Positions 1 to 6,754 of a stretch of DNA of 7,147 nucleotides are shown piece by piece. A model generated the notes under the pieces. The model saw only the letters and a list, made by a program, of their open reading frames with translations. It made no database searches and was not told the origin of the DNA. Each line of letters starts with the position of its first letter. Positions within the stretch are counted from its first letter, which is position 1. The stretch covers positions 1 to 7,147 of the forward strand of contig JAFZSS010000081.1 of assembly GCA_017619255.1 (NCBI GenBank). Reading direction: 5' to 3'. The translations under genes were made by a program, and so were the position numbers. Origin of the DNA: Muribaculaceae bacterium (GTDB lineage: Bacteria; Bacteroidota; Bacteroidia; Bacteroidales; Muribaculaceae).

Positions 1-921
1 AATTGCATGTTCCATCTGAGAAACGAAATCCATCAGTTTTATCGGATGACCACAACCGATGTTATAAACCTTTGCCGGGGCCTCTCGTTGTTCCAGGTTA
101 GCTTCCGATTCCATGACGAGCATCGTACCATTGACTATATCATCAATAAATGTGAAGTCCCTTATCATGTCACCGTTATTGAAGAGATTTATCGGTTTGC
201 CAGAAAAAATGGCATTAGCAAACAACGCAGGGGCCATATCGGGACGCCCCCATGGACCATAGACTGTGAAATACCTCAGTCCGGTCGTGCTTATTCCGTA
301 TAATTTGCTATAAGAGAATGCCATCAATTCATTGCTCTTCTTGGTGGCTGCATACATGCTGACCGGTGAGTCAACTTTGTCTGACTCATGAAACGGGGCT
401 TCATCGTTCATTCCATACACAGAACTGGATGAAGCGTAAACAAGATGCTTCACGGGATTATAACGGCAACACTCCAATACATTAAGGAACCCATTTATAT
501 TGCTCTCCACATAGGCCCACGGATTCTCTATGGAATATCTGACACCCGCCTGGGCCGCCAAATTAATGACATAATCAAATCGTTGGGAGGCAAACAAATC
601 AGGCAAGAGGTCTCTATCAGTGATATCCATCCGGACAAAACTCATACCAGGATATTTGCTGCTCTTGACGGGCTGGCCATATGTGAAACTCACGAAAGTG
701 ACTTCGCAATCAGGGCCGATCTCGGGAATCACAGATTCCACAAAACCTTCGTTCTCAGGATAAATACCACAATCTGCCAGTCTTGCAACCTTCAGCCGGG
801 GGTCATAATAGTTGTTCAGGTTGTCAATCCCAACAACCTCATATTCATGTTCTGCCAATTTCTTCATCAATGCTGATCCGATAAAACCAGCCGCACCTGT
901 AACTAAAACTTTTTCCTTCAT
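1..921 (-). CDS. UDP-glucuronate 4-epimerase (NAD-dependent, extended SDR family), 3' end outside the window
   Basis: The first 307 residues of a sugar-nucleotide epimerase; the frame is open from the ATG at 919-921 to the left edge. Visible in order: Rossmann motif TGAAGFIG (residues 8-15) for NAD, GID at 31-33 ending the second strand, NLAAQAGVRYS (120-130), VYASSSSVYG (161-170) with the catalytic Ser/Thr region, the YAATK pair Tyr190/Lys194, RYFTVYGPWGRPDM (216-229) and RDFTFIDDI (254-262). AAQAGVRYS plus VYGPWGRPDM is characteristic of enzymes converting UDP-glucuronate to UDP-galacturonate, rather than of GalE. Residues ~48-92 form a longer insert than in proteobacterial homologues, as I recall from Bacteroidetes versions. 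Family length is about 340-350, so roughly 40 residues are missing. It starts 107 nt after the antiterminator gene, and I see no promoter or clear terminator in that gap (922-1028), so co-transcription in a capsule/O-antigen operon is likely. A GAG precedes the ATG closely. Exact substrate is inferred from motifs. Confidence 0.87.
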   Translation of the reverse strand, partial: MKEKVLVTGAAGFIGSALMKKLAEHEYEVVGIDNLNNYYDPRLKVARLADCGIYPENEGFVESVIPEIGPDCEVTFVSFTYGQPVKSSKYPGMSFVRMDITDRDLLPDLFASQRFDYVINLAAQAGVRYSIENPWAYVESNINGFLNVLECCRYNPVKHLVYASSSSVYGMNDEAPFHESDKVDSPVSMYAATKKSNELMAFSYSKLYGISTTGLRYFTVYGPWGRPDMAPALFANAIFSGKPINLFNNGDMIRDFTFIDDIVNGTMLVMESEANLEQREAPAKVYNIGCGHPIKLMDFVSQMEHAI

Positions 922-1028
922 TTTCTCAAAAGAACAATTTTCCCGCTTTTTATCATTACTGAAAAACCATGGAGAGAGATTTACATGTGTCGGGGCCTTT
1001 TGCAACGCTGCGATTCCGGTCTTCAGCC

Positions 1029-2054
1029 TTACGGGAATAAAGGGGTGAAAGTATTAAGGGCTGTGGCGACCATGGCGCGTTTGTGATCGTTGGGGGCAAT
1101 ATCCCAGGTACTGACAATAGAAAGCGCGTCTTGCCTCAGTCTGGCTTCACCAGTGGCGGCAAACATGAACGCCAATTGCCAGGCCCGCTGAGTTTCACTC
1201 TTTACCTTGAGCAACAATTCACGGCAATAGTTAAGCCATTGCCGTGTGTTCTCGTGGTCCTCAAGGGCTGCGCAACTCATGAGCATGAGCGTGGCGTGCT
1301 GACTGGCAAGATTAATCGTCGCAGGCCTCAAAGCCTCATAGCGACCTTTGAAAACTGACATAGCAGCCAAGTCCTCGGTCGTCAAACCGCCAGTGTTGTT
1401 AAGATACTTGTGCCGAAGCGCTTGGATGGCCCGCGGCAGATGGGCTTCAAACTGACGGTATGGATGACGATTGCCCTTCCCAAACTCGAGGATGCGGATG
1501 TACTGCGGCTTGATGTCGGGGGTGGCAATCACAAAGAGATTACCGATGGCCATAAGGACTTTTCCGCCATTTCGCCCCTGACTGCACTGGAGCGTGCCCC
1601 TCATGCCGTCAAAGTCACCGCCGATGATTTCCACCTTATCCCCCTCCTCCAGGTCCACCATACCGATAGGATAACAAGGCAGCTCATTAGCATAAGCCCG
1701 TGCTACAGCCTTGAACAAGTCCATCTCGTGGTCGCTGATGGTCATGAACTCATGCTCGCCATCCTTTCGGTCGGGATGTGGAAGTAGCCACATCGACTCC
1801 ACCACCTGCTTGGCCTCAAGGATGTTTTTGTAAGTATCCCTTACGAAAATGTAGTTCCCGAGGAGTTTGCGACGCCTCATTCTGGCAGTCCCGAAAAGCG
1901 TGGACATTTCCACACAGGTAGGCATGAAATACTCTACGGGTGTGTTACCTCGACGAATCCTGGCCCGGGAGAGTCGCTCGAATTGCTCCTCCAAGTCATT
2001 GATGCCATCCCGGGCACTGAGAACATACCATTGCTTCAGGTTTTCGGCTTTCAT
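1029..2054 (-). CDS. UpxY-family (NusG-like) transcription antiterminator with a long helical C-terminal extension, possibly UpxZ-like
   Basis: UpxY proteins are NusG paralogues that let RNA polymerase read through the leader of their own surface-polysaccharide operon. I start at the ATG at 2052-2054 (341 aa), which has AGGTGAG just upstream; the frame also has a TTG at 2084 (351 aa). In the 351-aa numbering, the NGN domain spans ~18-102 (KQWYVLSARDG, EYFMPTC, RRKLLGNYIFVR) and the KOW domain ~144-172 (LEEGDKVEIIGGDFDGMRG). UpxY is usually ~170-180 aa, ending soon after KOW. Here a further ~145 residues (205-351) follow, predicted helical and rich in Ala, Leu and Arg. Its pattern, including SETQRAWQLAFMFAATGEA and DALSIVSTW, recalls the separate antagonist UpxZ from memory; this is not verified. 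It is preceded by a structured leader and followed by an epimerase gene, as expected for the first gene of a capsule operon. No separate upxZ lies downstream. The antiterminator call is firm; the extension's identity is inference. Confidence 0.9.
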   Translation of the reverse strand: MKAENLKQWYVLSARDGINDLEEQFERLSRARIRRGNTPVEYFMPTCVEMSTLFGTARMRRRKLLGNYIFVRDTYKNILEAKQVVESMWLLPHPDRKDGEHEFMTISDHEMDLFKAVARAYANELPCYPIGMVDLEEGDKVEIIGGDFDGMRGTLQCSQGRNGGKVLMAIGNLFVIATPDIKPQYIRILEFGKGNRHPYRQFEAHLPRAIQALRHKYLNNTGGLTTEDLAAMSVFKGRYEALRPATINLASQHATLMLMSCAALEDHENTRQWLNYCRELLLKVKSETQRAWQLAFMFAATGEARLRQDALSIVSTWDIAPNDHKRAMVATALNTFTPLFP

Positions 2055-2057
2055 GCA

Positions 2058-2064
2058 CTCACCT
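2058..2064 (-). promoter_or_regulatory. Shine-Dalgarno-like sequence of the upxY-like gene
   Basis: The minus strand reads AGGTGAG three bases before the ATG at 2052-2054; the AGGTG core has a 5-nt spacer. Bacteroidetes often lack a Shine-Dalgarno sequence, so this is informative: it favours this ATG over the upstream in-frame TTG at 2084. Confidence 0.6.
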
Positions 2065-2118
2065 ATAATACAAAGTCGTGACAAGAAAACAATAACTTCC
2101 TATCACACAATAAATTAA

Positions 2119-2134
2119 GGTCAATCTCTTGACC
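2119..2134 (-). terminator. Candidate leader terminator hairpin
   Basis: On the minus strand, GGTCAA-GAGA-TTGACC forms a 6-bp perfect stem with a 4-nt loop, followed directly by TTAATTTATT. This is the layout of a weak intrinsic terminator inside the upxY leader, 65 nt before the ATG. The stem is short and not GC-rich, and the tail is interrupted by A, so it could instead be a pause or binding element. A leader stop point is what a UpxY antiterminator would need to overcome. Confidence 0.4.
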
Positions 2135-2146
2135 AACTTGGGAAAA
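2134..2146 (+). repeat. Left arm of a 13-bp inverted repeat flanking the promoter
   Basis: The plus strand reads CAACTTGGGAAAA; its exact reverse complement is at 2260-2272. Arms are perfect over 13 bp and diverge outside and inside. They enclose 113 bp containing the promoter and predicted start site. See the right arm for interpretation. Confidence 0.75.
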
Positions 2147-2175
2147 AACAAAGTCTTTTCCATTTATCTGATGTC

Positions 2176-2216
2176 TTGCCCAAGCCATACCTTAAGGTAT
2201 GACTTGAGCAGGGCAA
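2176..2216 (-). repeat. Long imperfect palindrome at the transcription start
   Basis: The core is the perfect 16-bp palindrome CATACCTTAAGGTATG (2186-2201). It is extended by AAG/CTT across a single mismatch and by TTGCCC (2176-2181) pairing with GGGCAA (2211-2216). The right end overlaps the -7 box, and the rest would be at the very 5' end of the transcript. It may be an operator for a dimeric regulator, a 5'-stabilising RNA hairpin, or part of the site read by the antiterminator. There is no T tract directly after it on the minus strand, so it is not a typical terminator. Confidence 0.7.
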
Positions 2217-2244
2217 AGGTAGTTACAGTCGGCGACATGACAAA
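2214..2244 (-). promoter_or_regulatory. Bacteroidetes-type promoter of the upxY/epimerase operon
   Basis: Read on the minus strand, TTTG (2244-2241) is followed after 19 nt by TACCTTTG (2221-2214). This matches the Bacteroidetes consensus (-33 TTTG, -7 TAnnTTTG) exactly and at suitable spacing. The predicted start is near 2210. It lies between the arms of the inverted repeat and points toward upxY. I found no equally good match on the opposite strand of this segment. Confidence 0.75.
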
Positions 2245-2259
2245 ATATTTTGATGAAAA

Positions 2260-2272
2260 TTTTCCCAAGTTG
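2260..2272 (-). repeat. Right arm of the 13-bp inverted repeat flanking the promoter
   Basis: The minus strand reads CAACTTGGGAAAA, identical to the plus strand at 2134-2146. This arm is upstream of the predicted start and would not be in the RNA, so the pair cannot be explained as an RNA stem of that transcript. Inverted repeats bracketing the promoter upstream of upxY are the hallmark of phase-variable capsule promoters in Bacteroides, where a recombinase such as Mpi flips the segment. Arms there are usually somewhat longer. No recombinase gene is in this window. Confidence 0.75.
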
Positions 2273-2338
2273 CCATATTGATGCCATTTAATTGCCCGTG
2301 GACAGCGTATTCACTCCCAAGCGTCATATCAGTAAATG

Positions 2339-2376
2339 AACAGGGGATGTGCCTGAATTTCGGCACATCCCCTGTT
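2339..2376 (-). terminator. Terminator hairpin after the intact C10 peptidase gene
   Basis: CAGGGGATGTGCC and its exact complement (2341-2353 / 2362-2374) plus two A-T pairs give a 15-bp perfect stem with an 8-nt loop, 32 nt past the peptidase stop. It is GC-rich. T-runs on either side are short (TTCATTT on the minus strand, TTTGT on the plus strand), so it may work in both directions. It also separates the peptidase gene from the capsule promoter region. Confidence 0.75.
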
Positions 2377-2407
2377 TGTCCATCTTTAAGACCTCTCACA
2401 CCATGGT

Positions 2408-4804
2408 TCATTCAGCACCATTAAGGAGAAAATCTATCAGGGCTGTCACATCAGAGATATTGACAGCGCCATCCTGGTTCATATCAGCAGCATTCATGTC
2501 AACGCCTCCGGCCTCGCCGTTAAGCAGATAGCCGATGAGCATCGTGACATCAGAGATGCTGACATCTCCATCGCCGTCAACATCACCAATCAAGCCAGCA
2601 CCAGCCAGAAGCATGACTTCCTTGGAACGGCTCCAGTGGCTCTCGGTACCGTTCACATAGACTGACTTCACACGGTACAGATAGGCTGTAGCGGGCATGA
2701 GACCTTTGACAACATAGAACTGCTGCGGCGTGATACCCTCGATGAGACGATATTGCGCATCTCCAGTCACGGCAGGTGAAGCGAATGAGAAGGGAGCGGG
2801 ATCGGTAATCTCACCGCCATAAATCTGGATGCTTTGGATTTCAGGATAATAACCTGTCGTGATCTTGACATAGCCGTCCTCACTGACGGGAAGCACGACA
2901 AGATAAGTCTGGAATTCCTTAGCCAACTTGATTTTCTCTGATTCCAAATCAGTCGAAACTGTTATTGTAGTGTTAGTGCCATTGGAATAAGTCCTTGCCT
3001 TGATGATAAAGCTGACTGTGGTAAAGCCCGTCAGGTCACAATTGGGGTTAAAGACGCTATTGCTGCCGGCCGAAATGAACCCGTCACGAAGATAGAATTT
3101 GGAACCCGTGAAAGTCCAGTCATCAGGCAGGTAATTAGCTGCATCACTGGCATGGTTGGCTTCATCATAAGACACATCATACCAGTCAGCCTCGGTGAGA
3201 AGCACCACATCGGGCTTCACCTTCACTTCGAGGGTATAGCTAGCAACATTCTCCGGTGGGGTCTGGTCGGTCCATTCAGCCCGGAAAGAGGTGGAGGTTA
3301 CAGTTGACGCGTCAATGTCAAGCATGACAGGGCGGTAGAGTTCATAATCAGAATGCGCATTCAAGTTAATTACAATGTCTTCCTCACATCCCGGGGTGCT
3401 CACGGTGACTGTGGCGGTATATTCACCCTCGGTGGTAGGAGCATAAGTCACCGTGAAGGTCTCATTCACCTTGGCATTCTCATCAGGCGACACAGCATTC
3501 TTGTCAACACTGAACACACCGTTCTCATCATTCACTGTCACCGTCACATTCCCCTCCAAGTTGCGGCCGCCGATGGTGAACGAAGCGGTAGCGGTTTGAT
3601 TCTTGTAGCACTCCATCGACAGTTCGGTCACATCAGCGCTGAGGCGCGGCTTCCTGACACCGGGTTGGATGCCGATAACCATCTGCTGGTACTGGTTGTA
3701 ACCATCAAACGAATTCAGGGCGTAGTAGTTATTTGAAGTTCCGCTCCAACCGAAGTTGATGTGATACTTATTGGTGCTGGCATTGTAGCCGTCAACATTG
3801 AAGGCATGGCCGCCGCCAAACCAACCGCCTGAGATAGCGCAGAACACGATGGGGCGTCCTTCAGCCAATTCATCCTGCATCAGCGCTGCCCACTCGGCAT
3901 CGGTGTAAAGCGTGGTGCCACCACTATAGGCGCTTGTCTTCTTGACCACGCGCACCGTTTCCTCATCATAACCGAAGAGCTTGAACGCATTGGCAATCAG
4001 CGACACGCTGTCGGCGTCCACACCGCTGCCATCAACGCCATAAGCCATGTGTTCAGCCTGGCCCACATAGCGCATCAGCGTGGCCACGGCAGTAGCCTCG
4101 GTGGTGCTGTAGTTGCCGCTGTAGCTATCGCGCATGTGATCCCAATCAAAGGTCACCGGAGGCAAAGCAGCGACATTCACATAGGAAGCCCCACCCCAGT
4201 AGGATGTGGTCAACTCACACCTGTAGCCAGGCACTTCTGGGGTTTCATAATCGGGATATTTCCAGAAGTGGAACACCATAGCTGCCGAAGTTGCCGGGCA
4301 TCCAGTCAGGCACTGGCTGCCATTGATGACGCACTGGTTCCAGTAGGGAGCCTCTTGATCCCACAATGCTGTCAGCAATGGCTCTACAGTTGTACCGCGT
4401 GTGGGCACCGTAATGCCTACCTGCAAATCTTCGTGGGCCTGCAAGTACTCCAATTGTTCCTTCAACATGTCAAACAACGCCTTCATGTTGCAGGGAATCT
4501 TATTATAATCCAACGGATAATCACCATAACCCAGGATAGGGTCGGCACGGTCGTCACCTGCCACTACCACATGACCATTATCAGTGTTGAAGATATAGAA
4601 CACTGCACGGTCGAGCATCTGGGAGTTCATCTCGACATGAGCAAGCTTCATCTCTCCCATAATAGGAGCGTTCAAGCGTCCCATGTCTCCCCTTTTCTGA
4701 ACGAAGTTTTGTGCCACGGACTGTGCTGTCCTCACATCGACAGGTGCAGCCGACACTTGAATTGCCGCAAACACGATAGCGGCAAACAAAAGAATTTTCT
4801 TCAT
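2408..4804 (-). CDS. Secreted C10-family (streptopain-like) cysteine peptidase with C-terminal dockerin-like repeats
   Basis: A 798-aa exported papain-fold peptidase. Order: Sec signal peptide (1-~20, MKKILLFAAIVFAAIQVSA); Spi-type propeptide (~21-135, with GHVVVAGDDRADPILGYGDYP-like core); C10 catalytic domain (~137-381); Ig-like beta domain (~390-482); FnIII-like segment (~490-530 and ~680-732) apparently split by a beta-rich insert (~535-665); dockerin-like tail (738-798). Catalytic Cys169 lies in TGCPAT and His333 in GGHAFNVDGY; the HINFGWSG block gives Asn350 and Trp353. Two calcium loops are visible: Asp741/743/745/747/752 and Asp774/Asn776/Asp778/Asn782/Asp785. There is no lipobox Cys and no obvious type IX signal. 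It is probably made as a zymogen, then released or tethered outside the cell to degrade host or dietary protein. It has its own promoter and terminator and is a tandem paralogue of the broken gene upstream. One family residue is unusual: Met where most C10 enzymes have Gln in the post-Cys helix. Confidence 0.9.
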   Translation of the reverse strand: MKKILLFAAIVFAAIQVSAAPVDVRTAQSVAQNFVQKRGDMGRLNAPIMGEMKLAHVEMNSQMLDRAVFYIFNTDNGHVVVAGDDRADPILGYGDYPLDYNKIPCNMKALFDMLKEQLEYLQAHEDLQVGITVPTRGTTVEPLLTALWDQEAPYWNQCVINGSQCLTGCPATSAAMVFHFWKYPDYETPEVPGYRCELTTSYWGGASYVNVAALPPVTFDWDHMRDSYSGNYSTTEATAVATLMRYVGQAEHMAYGVDGSGVDADSVSLIANAFKLFGYDEETVRVVKKTSAYSGGTTLYTDAEWAALMQDELAEGRPIVFCAISGGWFGGGHAFNVDGYNASTNKYHINFGWSGTSNNYYALNSFDGYNQYQQMVIGIQPGVRKPRLSADVTELSMECYKNQTATASFTIGGRNLEGNVTVTVNDENGVFSVDKNAVSPDENAKVNETFTVTYAPTTEGEYTATVTVSTPGCEEDIVINLNAHSDYELYRPVMLDIDASTVTSTSFRAEWTDQTPPENVASYTLEVKVKPDVVLLTEADWYDVSYDEANHASDAANYLPDDWTFTGSKFYLRDGFISAGSNSVFNPNCDLTGFTTVSFIIKARTYSNGTNTTITVSTDLESEKIKLAKEFQTYLVVLPVSEDGYVKITTGYYPEIQSIQIYGGEITDPAPFSFASPAVTGDAQYRLIEGITPQQFYVVKGLMPATAYLYRVKSVYVNGTESHWSRSKEVMLLAGAGLIGDVDGDGDVSISDVTMLIGYLLNGEAGGVDMNAADMNQDGAVNISDVTALIDFLLNGAE

Positions 4805-4884
4805 AAATAATTAAAATTTTGGTTAATATATCTAATTTTCTCTATTTCAGACCATTAAACTACTAATTTTATGATAAAGGCGTG

Positions 4885-4916
4885 CAAATTTACACCAAAA
4901 ACAATTAATCTGCAAC
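4885..4916 (-). promoter_or_regulatory. Promoter of the intact C10 peptidase gene
   Basis: On the minus strand GTTG (4916-4913) precedes TAAATTTG (4892-4885) by 20 nt. The -7 box fits TAnnTTTG exactly, and the -33 box has 3 of 4 bases of TTTG. The start would be near 4881, giving a ~77-nt A/T-rich leader without a Shine-Dalgarno sequence, normal for Bacteroidetes. The gene therefore need not depend on transcription of the broken copy upstream. Confidence 0.6.
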
Positions 4917-5002
4917 TTTTTGGCCGCCAAACATCATAAATTATAAAGCAAATGCGCCAATGACCCATACGGTGCCCAGCGCAAAACCGGGCAGACATTA
5001 CA

Positions 5003-5040
5003 CTACAGGCAGGACTCCGTTGCATGAGTCCTGCCTGTAG
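5003..5040 (-). terminator. Terminator hairpin after the disrupted C10 peptidase gene
   Basis: CTACAGGCAGGACTC (5003-5017) pairs perfectly with 5026-5040: 15 bp with an 8-nt loop, 50 nt past the stop at 5090. It has the same stem and loop lengths as the hairpin at 2339-2376 but no shared sequence. A T-tract is essentially absent on the minus strand side, so it may stop polymerase inefficiently or act mainly to protect the mRNA 3' end. Confidence 0.7.
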
Positions 5041-5055
5041 AACTGGCAATTGTAT

Positions 5056-5078
5056 CCCCCCCCTGCTTACGAGAGGGG
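5056..5078 (-). repeat. C8/G8 homopolymer with short hairpin downstream of the disrupted gene
   Basis: Eight C in a row (5056-5063 on the plus strand), the last of which with T5064 can pair with AGGGG at 5074-5078 around a 9-nt loop. It lies in the 3' UTR, outside any reading frame, so slippage here would not alter a protein. Confidence 0.5.
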
Positions 5079-5097
5079 CTCAATATTGATTACCATG

Positions 5098-5149
5098 CGT
5101 TGTTGAGCAGGTAGTTGATCAGCGTAGTAGCATCGGTGATGTCAACCTT
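5098..5149 (-). repeat. DNA repeat copy A encoding a dockerin-like half
   Basis: 52 nt matching copy B (5203-5254) at 48 positions, 105 nt (35 codons) apart. It encodes the second KVDITDATTLINYLLNN half. The high DNA identity suggests recent duplication or gene conversion within the tail. Confidence 0.8.
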
Positions 5150-5202
5150 GCCATCCTCGCTCAGGTCGCAGTTGGCATTCTCCATGTTGATGCCCGTGGG
5201 AT

Positions 5203-5254
5203 CGTTGCTGAGCAGGTAGTTGATCAGCATGGTAGCATCGGTGATATCAACCTT
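5203..5254 (-). repeat. DNA repeat copy B encoding a dockerin-like half
   Basis: Partner of copy A; encodes KVDITDATMLINYLLSN, the first dockerin-like half of the disrupted peptidase. Four mismatches in 52 nt. The corresponding halves in the intact paralogue are clearly less alike in DNA. Confidence 0.8.
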
Positions 5255-6754
5255 CTTGTCATCGTTCACATCACCACGCAGACCTGCAGGAGTGTTGGCA
5301 AACAAGGTCACCTCTTCAACATTGCTCCAAGCACTCTCAGTGTTGTCAGCATACAGGGCCTTCACCTTGTAGAGGAAGGTGCCCTCGGCAGTCAAGTTCT
5401 CTACGGTATAGAACTTGTCGGTGATGCCAGTGATCAAGCGATAGGTAGCATCGCCGGTCTCGGTGGCACGCAACTGAGGAGCCTCAACCTCGCCGGCATA
5501 AATCTTAATCCATTGAATCATGGGATAATAAGAATTGGCAAAGAACTGTATCTGCTCACTATCAGTGCAATTCAAAACAACAGTATATTCGGCAAACTGA
5601 CTGGTAAACTCAAAATACTTAGAATCAATACTTGTACTTACCGTAAGGGCAGAATTGGTCCAATTGTAATAATTCTTGGCCATAAACACTACCGTCACCT
5701 TATCAAATCCTGAGAGGTCGAGAACATTAGTCTTGAGATAGCTATCACTTGTGATCGAAATACAGCCGCCCTCAAGATAAATGGTATAAGGGCCTTCCTC
5801 CCATCCTTCAGGCAGGTAAGGAGTAAAGCTGCCCGAAGAGGGAACATTACTCCAGTCGGCTTCAGCAATCAGGCCACCAGCGCCAGGTTTTTCCTTCACC
5901 TCAAGCGTGTAGCTGGTAACATTCTCAGCGGGCGTCTGGTCAGTCCAGTTGGCACGGAACGAGGTCAGGTTGATGTAAGCGCTGTCGGCGGGCTGCATCA
6001 CGGGATTATATTTCACCAGAGGAGCAGCGGTTGCGGTACCATTTAACGAAACAGTAACATCCTGTGCCCCATCACTCGACAAGGTAATGGTAGCAGTGTG
6101 AGTGCCAATCTCCTGAGGAGCGTAGGTCACAGTAACCGTCTTGTTATTTACCTCAGCAAGAGGGATTGTGGTAACATCAACGCTGAACACATTATTGGCA
6201 TCAGTCACCGTAACAGTAATATCGCCTGTCAGGTTTGCACTGGAAACATTGAATGTAGCGGTAGTGGTCTCTCCAGCGTAGCACTCCAAGTTAAGCGACT
6301 GAGTTGAGGTATAAATATGGGGATCATTGGTGAGACTGGGATCCTGAACATCAGCAAAGAGAATAGGATAGAAGTCATACACCGTCGTACCATTGTCAAG
6401 TGTGAAGTTATTAAGGGCATAATAGGTGTTTTTGTCTGCCGACATACCGAAATTCACATGATACATGTCGTTGTCGGCATCGTAGCCATCAACATTGAAA
6501 GCGTGACCGCCAATAGCGGTTGAGTCAGACGACATGTCAAAAGCACAGTAGATCAGGGGACGACCAGCACGCAACTCAGACTGTATCAGTTCACCCCACC
6601 CCTCTTCGGTATAGTTGACAGTACCGTCGTCAAAGTCCCATTTCATGACAATGCGGGCATCACGATAGCCAAAGGTGCGGAGAGCATCCATAATCTGATC
6701 TCTTTCAGCGCCACTCTGGCTAAGACCATAGTCCATCGTCTCGGCCTGACCCAC

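Larger units (their letters stand above)
2055..2210 (-). promoter_or_regulatory. Transcribed leader (5' UTR) of the polysaccharide operon, likely target of the antiterminator
   Basis: From the predicted start site (~2210) to the upxY ATG is about 156 nt of non-coding sequence, long for a simple 5' UTR. It holds a near-palindromic hairpin at the 5' end, a second short hairpin with a T-rich tail (2119-2134), and the left arm of the inverted repeat (2134-2146). In B. fragilis, UpxY proteins act on the leader of their own operon to prevent premature termination, so a terminator-containing leader fits. The start site is predicted from the -7 box only. Confidence 0.55.

Noticed and set aside
445..876. 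143-codon plus-strand open frame opposite the epimerase, and similar frames at 7-303, 812-1048, 1083-1358 and 1410-1787
   Set aside because: All are antisense to well-supported genes and show no motifs or ribosome sites.
2134..2272. Insertion-sequence or MITE explanation for the inverted repeat
   Set aside because: No target-site duplication is visible around the arms, the enclosed DNA has no transposase, and it carries the promoter needed by upxY.
2223..2411. 62-codon minus-strand open frame between the peptidase and upxY
   Set aside because: It overlaps the terminator hairpin, one repeat arm and the promoter, and has no ribosome site or recognisable motif.
4049..4810. 253-codon open frame on the plus strand opposite the intact peptidase
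   Set aside because: It is antisense to a clear C10 peptidase with signal peptide, and its translation is His/Ile/Cys-rich with no recognisable domain; a shadow frame.
4973..4993. TGCCC...GGGCA short inverted repeat upstream of the intact peptidase promoter
   Set aside because: Only five base pairs with a 11-nt loop; expected by chance in this much sequence.
4855..5049. 64-codon minus-strand open frame between the two peptidase genes
   Set aside because: It covers the terminator hairpin and the promoter of the next gene; the sequence is Cys/Arg-rich without features.
5090..6754. A separate 554-codon gene starting at GTG 6752-6754
   Set aside because: The paralogue shows this is the continuation of one peptidase; the fragment lacks signal peptide, propeptide and catalytic Cys, so it is annotated as part of the pseudogene.
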